Shown: in pieces, positions 36,618-49,200 of the stretch
Numbering within the stretch: the first letter of the stretch is position 1
How the letters are laid out: every line of letters begins with the position of its first letter
NCBI GenBank assembly: GCA_959347315.1
Contig: OY365810.1
Coordinates: forward strand, 13,943,961 to 14,007,960
DNA length: 64,000 bases
Source of the DNA: Bimastos eiseni
Lineage: Eukaryota > Annelida > Clitellata > Crassiclitellata > Lumbricidae
Direction of reading: 5' to 3'
Position numbers and translations under genes: made by a program
Notes under the pieces: model-generated
What the model was told of the DNA's origin: nothing
Database searches by the model: none
Seen by the model: only the letters and a program-made list of their open reading frames with translations

Positions 36618-39600
36618 GTATATATATATATTGCTTACATACATACATACATTCAGGCATATATACAGTACATAATACACATGTATGCAAATTCGCATCG
36701 CATATTGCGCTTCATACGATGGTCACAGAGGTCAAGGAAAAAGCGTTTGCCAGCTACCAATTCTGTTGCGACTGGCCATCGCCATTTGCCATTTCCAGCT
36801 CTCCACCAACAATTAGGGCTTTCCGGTTTGGCCATTGAAAGGCATTGAGTCTTGTTGACTGTCCTGTAGATTCTGATAGACTCCGGAGTGGATGTGGGTG
36901 TTCGTGATGACGACGGTCTTTCTCCGTCGATGTGGGCGTGTCGCCTTGACCACATTGAACACTTTGCCCTCCTCAGCACGGTTCAGACACGACAGCAGCA
37001 GCAGCATCGTAACAATCACTCCGACGATGATGAGGAAGATGGGTTTGAACGTGATAGGGCACGTCGGACATGGATGCATTGGTCCATACGAAGAACAGAA
37101 CCACTTGAATGTCTCAAGGTCAGAAAGAGGTCAAACATTGAAGCAGAGCGATAAGGCGTATAAATCTTCCAGCAGTAAATAGTTATGCATGTAGGTATGT
37201 ACAATTTTTTTACATATGTGGGTGTATGCATGTGTGTTAGTACATATATGTATTTTGTATATGTCTGTGTATGCAATGCATGCACACTTGACTCTGAATA
37301 CATTTATGTATGTATGTCCATGTATGTTAGTATCCCTGTATTTATATTGTATGTTAGTATCCCTGTATTTATATTGTATGTTAGTATCCCTGTATTTATA
37401 TTGTATGTTAGTATCCCTGTATTTATATTGTATGTTAGTATCCCTGTATTTATATTGTATGTTAGTATCCCTGTATATATATTGTATGTTAGTATCCCTG
37501 TATTTATATTGTATGTTAGTATCCCTGTATTTATATTGTATGTTAGTATCCCTGTATTTATATAGTGTCTCTTTTAAACCTTTGATGTGCATTAATTGAA
37601 TTTATAGAAAAATGTGTCGCTCTGCATTTGAGGTTAGCCATGTTCTCTGTATGTCCCTGTGTTTGTCCTTTTGTGTGCCCTGTTAAATTCCCTTTACATG
37701 ACCTGTCCATGTGTATCATACATTGGCTGGATATTACAGAATGTGGAATTATAAATTATGTTCTAGCGATGACGTTGGTCTTGCTTTCTGTTTAGACTTT
37801 GCTCACTGAGGAATCAGCTCGATTGACGGATGAAGACGGAAAATCGGTTCTTCATGTTGCTGCGGAACAAGGTCTGTTTTAGGGAGGGGGGAGGCATGGA
37901 GTCATTCATTCTTTTATTCATTCATTCTTTTATTCATTCATTCTTTTATTCATTCATTCTTTTATTCATTCATTCTTTTATTCATTCATTCTTTTATTCA
38001 TTCATTCTTTTATTCATTCATTCTTTTATTCATTCATTCTTTTATTCATTCATTCTTTTATTCATTCATTCATTCTTTTATTCATTCATTCTTTTATTCA
38101 TTCATTCTTTTATTCATTCATTCTTTTATTCATTCATTCTTTTATTCATTCATTCATTCTTTTATTCATTCATTCTTTTATTCATTCATTCTTTTATTCA
38201 TTCATTCTTTTATTCATTCATTCTTTTATTCATTCATTCTTTTATTCATTCATTCTTTTATTCATTCATTCTTTTATTCATTCATTCTTTTATTCATTCA
38301 TTCTTTTATTCATTCATTCTTTTATTCATTCATTCTGGGCACTTGTGTGTAGCCCTTCAAGACACCTTCTCAGGAGCGCTCCAGCCCGGCCATGGCTTAA
38401 GATTAAAGACTCGAGTGACTTATAAAACCTGGTTTAATTTGTCAGAGGTAACAGGTTATTATTATGCGATTGGATCAGACTGTTCAGATCTTGTTCTGAT
38501 CTTACTCGTTCTGTTCTAGTCATGTTGTCATCCGATCTAATCATTGGTCATCATATCCATGATGATCGAGTTCATTCTGATCATTGGTCATCAGATCCAT
38601 CATGATCGAGTTCATTCTAATCATGTGGTATCAGATCCATGATGATCAAGTTCATTCTAATCATTGGTCATCAGATCCATGATGATCGAGTTCATTCTAA
38701 TCCTTGGTCATCAGATCCATGATGATCGAGTTCATTCTTATCATGTGGTATCAGATTCATCATGATCGAGTTCATTCTAATCATGTGGTATCAGATCCAT
38801 CATGATCGAGTTCATTCTAATAATTGGTCATCAGATCCATGATGATCGAGTTCATTCTAATCATTGGTCATCAAATCCATGATGATCGAGTTCATTCTAA
38901 TCATGTGGTATCAGATCCATGATGATCGAGTTCATTCTAATCATTGGTCATCAGATCCATGATGATCGAGTTCATTCTAATAATTGGTCATCAGATCCAT
39001 GATGATCGAGTTCATTCTAATCATGTGGTATCAGATCCATGATGATCGAGTTCATTCTAATCATGTGGTATCAGATCCATCATGATTGAGTTCATTCTAA
39101 TAATTGGTCATCAGATCCATGATGATCGAGTTCATTCTAATCATTGGTCATCAGATTCATCATGATCGAGTTCATTCTAATCATGTGGTCCTACGACTGT
39201 GTAAATCTGAGATGACAATGAAATACACAAAGTGAAGCTAAAGTCGGCGTTAGTTATAACAAACGCAATCACACTAAACTATTAATTGCATGCAGCTGGC
39301 AAGTCTCGCTATACTCTCCAAATGTCTGTACATTAGGACTCTTCATTTGCACATTGTACATGAATCAGTGGTCAATTCTTTGGTCAGTTTGTGTATATGA
39401 ATGTGTTTGTATGTGTAGTTTTAATCCCTTTTTTGAGTTATGGTGAATGATTACCACTCAGTTGAGTTCGTTACTCGAACAAATGCACTTACTGTGATAG
39501 CTAGTTATCTGCCTGATGTTTACATAAAATGTTTACACAGCTATCGATACCAGGTCAATAAAGTCAGGAAATTCAATTCTAACACTGCTATGTATAAGTT

Positions 39601-40218
39601 GTGGCAGAGAGCTTAGATTACTTAGGCAGACCTCCAACCAATGTAAATGATCTGTGGTAAACACAACACTCTAACAGCTATGTTACTGCAAATACTTCGT
39701 CTGTGGTATGCAAAGAAAAACTTGAAAATAAGTATATTAGCACAAGGACATAGTAGTTTAAAAATGTTAGTTTAAATTCTCCGAGAGTATTTGTACTCTT
39801 TAAGTTTTCTGGGAGGCAATTCCAAATTTGGCGACCCTGGTTTTGAATTGAAAGCATTTATACATTAGATTTGCATTTGTCTGCATGAAAATTTGGCTTT
39901 ATCCTGTGTTTTAAGAGTGAATTTGTTCATTCAGTATTGAAATTACATACCAAAATACTCTACGAGTGCGAGATTCATACCATCGTATATAAAAATGGAT
40001 TCATCGTAAATGTTGATGTCATGCATCTAATTAATGTGATCATGTTCTGCAAAATACGAGATTAATGATATTTATAGAGCTCTTAGTGCACTTAAATGTC
40101 TAACTGGACTTTTCTAAATAGACAATTATGTAACCTTACTTGTTTTAAATTATTTGATATCCAATAACCCAAAGACGTATAAGACGTATTTAAATAAATG
40201 TATACACACACACACACA

Positions 40219-40259
<41 letters not shown>

Positions 40260-43200
40260 TGATGCAGTGGTTCTCAACCTTTTGACATGGGGACTCACTT
40301 TGCATCATCTGGATCCTAACGAGACCCTCCACACCGAAATCTGGCAGCAATCAATGCATTAACACATTCTGCGACTAACTATGATTAGCCTATAACAAAA
40401 TAACAAATAAATAATAATAAAATTACATAATTTCAGGAAAAATATTTGAAAAGCCTTTTAGTGTTTGACTATGTTGAGACAGAAAAACAGTACAGTAATT
40501 GTGATGGCTGGGCTAGCATTCTAGTCAGAAGTAAGTCAATGCCTGGGCTGATGTTGATCAGATACAATCGTAAGTCATTATTCACACGTAGCCTATTCCT
40601 ATGTTTAGTCTTGATTGCAGTCATAGCTGAAAAGCCGATTTCACAGAGGTAAGTAGTTGCAAATGGCAGCAACAGTGAAGTGGCCTTATCAGAAAGTTCT
40701 GGATATTCCATAGCAACATTAAGCCAACAATCTGATTGACACACCTCCTTAAATGTTGTTCTGAGTGCTCCATCACAGGAAGCTCAATCAGTTGAGATTA
40801 ATTTTCCACAGAAAGTGAACATTTGGTGCTATATGCTTCAAATGAGTCTTGCATCAGTCTTGCTTTTCTGTCAGTTCAGATGGGAAATAACGAATAAACT
40901 TAGTTTGTAATAAATCAAAATGGTACAAAAGTGGAGTTTTCAGTGAATGAATGTAATTTCCAAGTAAAGTTGGCGACCCTCTTAGATATTCTTTGCGACC
41001 CACTTGTGGGTCGCGACCCTCTGGTTGAGAATCACTGTGATAATGAATTGGATGTTCGATCTGTTTAAGGTTCTCTTCCATCAGTCAAAGTAATACTCGA
41101 AATAGCGGGGAAACAGTGCCTTGAGCAGCGTGACAACTGCAATCGAACTCCTCTTATTTTGGCGACAATGGGAGGTCACGGCGAGGTCGTCAATTACCTC
41201 TTATCGGAAGGAGGTAAATGAAACTGTGTCTCTCGTCTCATGTTGTCATCTAGCTACTTCCAAAAATTGTTTATGTACAACTATGTGCAGTATGCAGGCG
41301 ATATATATAATGCAATACAATTCAACTGTTTTTAATATTGCTGTCCTTCCAAAGTTCATAAGTGCACACGACCATACCACAGAGCAGCGATGGTACTGAG
41401 CAGTGATGGTACTGAGCATCGATGGTACTGAGCAGCGATGGTACTGGGCAGCGATGGTACTGGGCAGCGATGGTACTGAGCAGCGATGGTACTGAGCAGC
41501 GATGGTACTGAGCAGCGATGGTACTGGGCAACAGTGAGTAAACTACGTGCTCAAGATGCCTACACAGTAACTGCTCGAGCCAACGCTCTCAACATACAGG
41601 CCTAGCGCTTTAACAAATCTGCGGCGTATGCAGGAACGTAGTTGTAAACATTGCTATCGTGTGTGTTATATGCATTTAAAAGTGAAAATATGAGCTGAAA
41701 TGTAAAACATCATAACAATACCTATGGTTGATAAAATAAAGCAATGTTAACAGTTGATGAGGTGCAGAAATTACTGCATTTTTTTAATTGTTTTTGTTGT
41801 TTGACATTTCTTGTTTTGCTGGGATTTGTTATTGAAATTGAAAATATATGAATCTGCATCAGCAGTAGCAAATCAGAAGCACTCAGAAACTATACTGTGC
41901 AGTTGTTTTATTTTAGTTGCTTGTTTTTTTGTTAGATGTTTTAGTTTGATTTACTGCTGATTTATTACTAAGTGGACTTATATACATATAATTATATGTA
42001 TGAATTCAAAAATTTCAAATATCAAAGTTATGTGCAATTTTCCCATCACAATTATTCGATTGCAGTTCTTGTTGTGAATCTGCTCAGGTGTCATTGCTGT
42101 TTTTGTCCACTTCTGTCTTTCTTAGCTGACCTCGCTTGTGTCGATAACCTGGGAGCAACCGCCTGGGATTATGCCGGTAATAAACAACTACACTACTGTC
42201 TGCTCATCATTGCTTCCTATATTCGCCAGAGGGCTCGTGAGCAGGAGTCGGCAAGCAGCAGCCAGAACCTCAACTCACTGCTCAACGAAGGAATTGGCAT
42301 AGAACAGCTCCAGGTGGGATGATTGATCAGAATTGAATATTTGAATTCTTCTTGTAATTCCAAACATTTCCTTTTTGTTCCAGACAATCAAAGTATAATT
42401 GCCTCGTTGTTATTGTTGTTGTGGGAATTATTTACTGTCACTTGTTTTTTATTTACTTAGCTTAACCAAGGTAGAAGTAGTTACCCAGAAATGAAATACA
42501 ATTGGCTCATTCAATAGTCAATACGTTAAAAATTAGTCATTATTATTCTCTTACATGAATTATTATTCCAAAGTGCAATGGAATTGTGTACTGCACTTCG
42601 ATGGGACGATCTTTCCAGGTCTTTCGTGTGAGGTTCTTTTTGCTGGGGATTGGCCGAAATTTGGCTCAGCCGAGTTTTGTGGTACTCGTCATTACTCGGA
42701 CTCAGACAAGCAATGGGTCCGAGTTTTAATAAAAATCCGATTTTCTGTTTTGAAAATGAAAATCGAATTTTTTAAATATACAAAGTGACAATCGACCTAG
42801 CTAGAAAAACACAAATATTGTTATTAGTAGTACATCTAGTAACAACTTTCTAGTGTAAACTGAGGCAAAACCAAAAAATTCACGAAAATTGTGTAACATA
42901 CAAAACTAAATATCAAAGGAATGAGACTTTAAATATTAAAAAAACTCGGCACTCGGTATGAATCAATTTGTAAAACTCGATACTCTGACTTGGCACGAAA
43001 TTGTCACTTGGTTCCAGGGTCGCACCGAGTGGGGACCAGCAGGGCCTAGGCCCAGGGCGCAATTGTGGAAAGGGCGTTAATTTCAGGATGGAATAACTTA
43101 TTATTCTATATAATGCTCTATTTTCAAAATGTTGGGGCGCTAAATTGATGCTACGCACAGGGCGCAATTAGCTAGGCACAGGGCGCAATTATAGCTCGGT

Positions 43201-46200
43201 ACGGCCCTGCTTGGTTCATCCCTAACGATGACGCTTCTTATCATTACTCTTACTCTAGCATTAATCAAGACTAGATTGGATTGCATATTATCTCATGTGC
43301 TATGATTTACAGATCAACCCTGATGGTAAGACTGGCTTGAGCTACCAACACACAAATGGCCCGCACCCTCCTTCCACCCGACCGCCAGTTACCCCGCGTA
43401 CTCCCCGCACTCCGAGATGGAATGGCTTCCTCGTTCGTCAGTCGTCAGACGAGGCCCTGTCGATTCCTGGATCTGCGAGACACCCCGTGCCTGCCAGCCA
43501 GTCATCTCCTTCACCCGGTCGGTCGGGCGGGCCCCCTCAGAAGAGATCGCCCAGCACCCCAGTGGAAGAGGATGAAGAAGCAGAGGAGGAGCAAAGGACC
43601 GATCGAGACAGTTCGAGCGGATCGAAGAGAATGAGAAGTGAGATCAAGGTAGAATGAGACCACTGATATAGGAGTTAACATTTAAAATTACATTGTTTGA
43701 TAACTCATTGTTTGTTCTCTAACTTTACAGAGTTTGCTCTTGGACAAGCTCTCCAAGTGGTTCTATAAACTGGGAAAGAGTTGAATTTTTTTGTAATGTG
43801 CATTTTAAATGTTATTATAAGGATGGCAATGATAACAGTATATGATAACTGATGATGAAGTTATAAATTCAGCCTGAATGATATAACAGTAACTCATATT
43901 TACTTCCTTCCTGGTCATTACTTTCTTTCTCACTTTCCTAATGCTCCTTCGCTGTCTTTGCAGGTGACCTGTGTGAGAACCTGGGCCATTTTTTGACCTT
44001 CTCTGAGCTTAGGGAGACTGTATGAGTCTAACATGCATTTTATCATATGTGCCAGATCTGTGCTGTATTTACATGTATATTCCCTCTCTCATGAGACTTC
44101 TTTTGCACTAGGGTCGACTATTGTAACGCCATTAATGCAAGTGTCCCTCTTTGTAGCATTAATCGACTTCAATCTGTGTTAAATGCAGCAACAGAGCAAC
44201 GGCGCTGAATGATTATTAAAAGTGTGGCACAGTGGCCGATCTGATAGAGCGGTCAGCTCGTAACGTTCAGTGTGCGCTGAGTGAGCAGTTCAACCCTCGT
44301 CCGGGGAGTCACTGTGTAAGGACCTTGAGCAAGTCCTTCACGCACAATTGCTCTGCAGTACAACTGCAATTGTGCCGTCGAGGCGTGTGTGTGCAGTTCT
44401 GAGTGCAAAAAATGTTAGAAGAAGGGCGGTATCAAATTTCGGTAATAAAAAAAAGCCACTGGAATAGATGGATAGTTTCTCTCGAGTGAGTCTCCGGAAA
44501 TCCGAGTTAGATTGTGTCCCAGATCAGAAGTAAATGTAAGTAAGACCAATGGTTTTGATTGGGCTAAGGATTTCAAAGGCCATGTACTGCAAAGGATACA
44601 TTATTTAATGGGTACAAGGTTACATTAAGGGGTACAATTTTAATTAACTGCGACATTGGACAATGGGCAGCAAAGATCGTGCAAGTAAGATGGAGCACAA
44701 TCAAGAACGCAAGTCGAAACCAGAACTTGGAACCACTCTGAAGAAATGAAGAGCCACTATACCAACCCTTCAATGACGAGCTTCTTTGGTTTCCCATACA
44801 TTTTAGTGCGTGCCATTTTATCTCGACATTAAATGACTTAGAGACTCGTATTATGATTATATCAGTGATTCAATGTAACCTAGCCATACAGTTATGTTGA
44901 ATCTTTTTTTAATCTTCTTTGTTAGTATTCATGAAAGTTTGAAAACGTGACTTGAAATAAATTGAAAGTATGTCTTGGGCTGTGTCAAGAAGAGCAGTTC
45001 AGATTCCCTGTTGGAATTTGTTGTTAATAGTCATTTAACATTTACAGTGTAAAAAGGACTTTGTTACTGTTATTTACTTTGTTTGTGTTCTTTCTACCAG
45101 GTTGTTGGGAGGACAGGCAGTGCAAACAATCCCAGAAGGCACCATTCACCTTCCCATAATTCTTCCGCTCGCATTAATTCTGAGAACAATCGACAGAATT
45201 CCAATCACAGTAAGAATTTTTTTGGGAATTATTGTGAAAAAATTCAATTGTGCCACTCTTTAATCTTTATGCAGACAATTTAGTAGTAATTGACCTTAGT
45301 GATTAGTACTTATTCCTACCCATGTTGGTCTATACATCGGGTTCACAGCATTTATGTCCATCTCTGTCCATTGCCAGTCTTCTGGTCTTGTCCTTTAACA
45401 TCCCAAGCTCCTAAAGTCATCTCTTGTGTTCTCAGTGATGACTTTACTATTAATATTGATGTTAATAAAATAATATAATAACATAATATAATAAAATAAT
45501 ATAATAACATAACATAATAAAATAATGTTTCTGCTCTGAGTGTGGAGAGCATTTCTGTGGCTGCTTAACCTGCTGAAAGTGTTTTTGTGGAGGCCCATGA
45601 TGAGAACTTTCCATCCTTTCATTGGTACAGCCAGAGTTCAAATCATGTTATATGCTACTTTGTTGCCTATGTGAAGGAGGACTTGTTTTCATTTAAACTG
45701 AAATTGCTCATGTAGGTGTTTGATAAGACATTTTTAACAGCATTTCTTCATGGATAACAGTAGATTCCATAGTTTATTGATTGATAATGTTGAAGTTATA
45801 AGATAGTTTGGTAGTAGTTTAAAATCGTGGTGATTTATAAAAAGAAAAATGCTAAGTAATTAAAAGTTACTGTGATTAATAAAGATAAAAATGCTAAGTG
45901 CTCTTAGTCTCATAATATTTGAATGCTATTTTTGAATTTGTGGTATTTTCTGTTAAGATGGACACCCAGAATTGGGCGGAGACGATGATGCCAGTGTCAG
46001 CATTGATGTCATGGATGTCTCGGACTTTGAGTCAGAGGACAGACAAGATGAGGACAAGTATCTTGAGGTTATTGAACTGGATCAAGGAATTCCTCCATCG
46101 CCAAGGCCACCAGGGACGCCAAGAGCAAGGGACGTTGGCTCTCCTGAACGAAGGCCAGTGCGGCGGCCTCACAGCAGTGAAGTGAAGGGCAAAGCAGGAC

Positions 46201-49200
46201 AGTCCACTACTGGCTATGGTTCTCAACCGAATCTAAATGTAAGTGTTACTTAGAAAAAACATTCTGAAATACCCAATGTCACCCAATTGAGGAGATCAGG
46301 GCAAGCCATGTGCCTTCCTTCTATGCAATTCTCAGATCTCTTTGCCTACCCCTTTTCTGTAGATGAAATTCATATAGATTTGCCAAGGCATTTGACAGAG
46401 TGCCTCATTAATGATTATCCAAAGTGTGGAAGCATTTAGGATTAGAGGGTAGGTCTTGGTGTGGATTCAAAGCAAGGGAAACTGGGCAATTAAGCAGGTT
46501 TCAGGTTAATTTGCAGTGATTTCAACACAGACTAATCATCTTCTGCACCACTTGCACTCTTGTCATATTATTTTATGTTAAATATATATGTAATCATTGT
46601 ATACAATGTAATGCACTTGTGCTTTTCATACTCAGATAAGGCTACTACTTACTTTTTTTCGTATTCTGTTGAAAACAGAGCAATTTCAGATTGCCTTTAG
46701 ATTCTTCCACAAGGACACGATAGAGAGTATGGGTTCGATCCTTGTTGCTGAGAAGTTGTAAGGACCTTGAGCAAGTCCTTCGCACACAATTGCTCGGCAA
46801 TATAGCTGCATTTGCACCATCAAGATGTGTATGCACTTTTGAACTAATCGTAAGAAAGGCAATATCGTATTGAAGTTATATTGTATTATTGTATGAAGAC
46901 AGTCCCTTAATATGCACAATTGGGAAAACAAGTGTCTATGTCCATCACAAAGCTCAAGAATTGGGTGGGTCTGACTGAGGATGAGTTTTCTTTGTCAAGT
47001 CAAATGCGGATGATTTGCTTTTTTGCTGTTAGCGACTGCCAAAAGAAAGTTATGACAGTGACTATGAGGACAAAGACAGACTGGATCGAAATCAAAGGAA
47101 TTACTCAGGTAATTATTCTGGGAATTACCATGGGAATCACTCAGGGAATTGCCCAAAATCGTCTTCATTCTCTTCCGTTTTCTTAAAACTCTTCGTTGTG
47201 ACCTTTTCTTCAATATATTTGAACCCATACTGTCTTAATTTTTAGTGTGTGTAAAGGTTGTCCACGCTTAGCGAGATGTTGTATTATATCGTATCTATAA
47301 ATTTATATAGCACCTCTCATATCAGAGGCAATATGGGATATGTCCCATTATGGATTACATTTCTGAGGATCCATTACTATTGTCTAATTACTCTATTGTT
47401 CAATTGTCCTACATGCCGTTGACGTCTCAGATTAATAAGGGTTCTGATATTAATTGATCAAAGGACTCATTAGTTCAGAAGACACTACCATCACTGAACA
47501 GATCTGTAAATAAAGTCGATTAATTGCTCTACTCATCAACATAACTTTGCCAGAGATTCTGCACATCCATACCATCTGTCAGCTGTCAACAGAAATCCGT
47601 TGGTTGGTTCCACACTTGTGTGTGGGCCACCACTTGTGACTATTTGAGCTTACTGTGCATAGTTTTGCTAATGGATCTATTTTTGCTTGTACATCGTGAC
47701 ATTTAACATCATTATGGCCATTAAAAGAGAGCGCCTCTGAGTAGAAATCTTGAAGGGGCACTATATAAATGTTTGATTACATTACATAATCTGTCCCAAT
47801 TTCTCATTTCAGAGATCCAGTCAGATCAGTCAGTTGATTCAAAGACTTCAACACCCACCCCGTATCACCTGATGCCACTTCAGCCGCAGGGGGGTACTCT
47901 GGCAAAGAAGAAGAAGAAGAAGAAGATGTTCTCACACAGCACAAATAATCCACACCAGCAGCCCCAGAGCTACGTTGCCCCGACACATGCGCCCTATCCC
48001 GTCTCCCACCACCCCCCGCCGTCTCCCAGAACCGACCGACAGTCCTCTGCGCGGACCAGATCCGCAAACGAAACGGCTTACCCGGGTGCGGGGTACAACA
48101 CTTACCCAGAATCTGAGAGTCGGAATGGATTCGGAGGAGGGACATCTGTGGGGGATGGAGATCGGGGAGATTCCAGCTCCCACATCAATATTTGGCAAAG
48201 GTCGGTTGTTTTCGCTTGATATATAAGAGTCTCTTCTAACTGCATTTTATGAGCATTTTGAAAGTATTCCGAAGTATGGCAGGCAAGGTGGTTGGGTGGG
48301 TTGAGCATTTACCATGTAGCATGGAGTGTAGGGGTTTCAGTCTCCTCTGGGGATGTTGTTCCTCATTATTATTGTCATCATCCACATTATCATCATCATC
48401 ACTATCGTCATCGTCGTCGTCATCATCATCATCATCATCAAGATCTTCACTCACAATTGATCGATGTAGCCTGATGATGTTGGTGCCTAATAAGTGTATT
48501 ATAATTTATAATAATTGTTGTTGTGGTATTGATTGCAGTGATGCTAATATTAATAGTAATAACATGGACCTGTTCTTATTTATTGGACCATAATATTTGC
48601 CAGTGGGTGAGGAATAATTATGATGAATATCCTCTGGCAATTGATGTGTTATACAATTCATATATATGCTTTGAGTAATGTAATGTAATCGGACATTTAT
48701 ATAGCGCCCCTTCAAGATATCTACTCAGAGGCGCTCTCTGCGCTGGCCTTAATGATGTTGAATGTCATTACATTAACAGTGAGGCTGCTGATGATGATGA
48801 AGATCCTGATGATGCTAATGAATATGCTACTACATATGATGCTTTTAATTATGATGTTGGTATTTGATACTGTTGATGATTATGATGCTGAAGCAGATAA
48901 TCATGCTTCTAATGATAATGCTGAAGCAGTTGATGATGATGATAGTGATGATGATGAGTTGATGCATTGATAAGTGATGCTGATGATGATCGTGACGTTG
49001 CTGACAGTGATTTTGACTTTCTATTTGTCTTAGGCCTCCTGATCGTGATGACTACGACGATGATGACAGGTCTGAGGAACGACCTGGTCTTCCAACAAAA
49101 GGTCGTAAAGGGTCTGGGTCAGCCACCACCAGCAGAGGTCAGAAATATCCAGGACAGATTGTGCTTCCAGCTGGGGAGATGAACAGAATGTCTTACAACC

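Noticed and set aside
37131..37599. Tyr-Arg-Asp-Thr-Asn repeat frame (minus) and Val-Ser-Ile-Pro-Val repeat frames (plus)
   Set aside because: Products of the intronic 27-bp minisatellite, which has a length divisible by three.
37830..38519. 229-residue Ser-Phe-Ile-His repeat frame
   Set aside because: Runs on from an exon of the ankyrin gene into a 16-bp satellite past a clear donor site at 37872.
38541..39188. Regular 40-bp repeats as a CRISPR array
   Set aside because: There are no unique spacers between repeats; units are directly adjacent, in a eukaryotic intron.
44221..44310. A tRNA gene
   Set aside because: The tRNA-like head has mismatched boxes, a long non-tRNA body follows, and further copies exist: it is a SINE.
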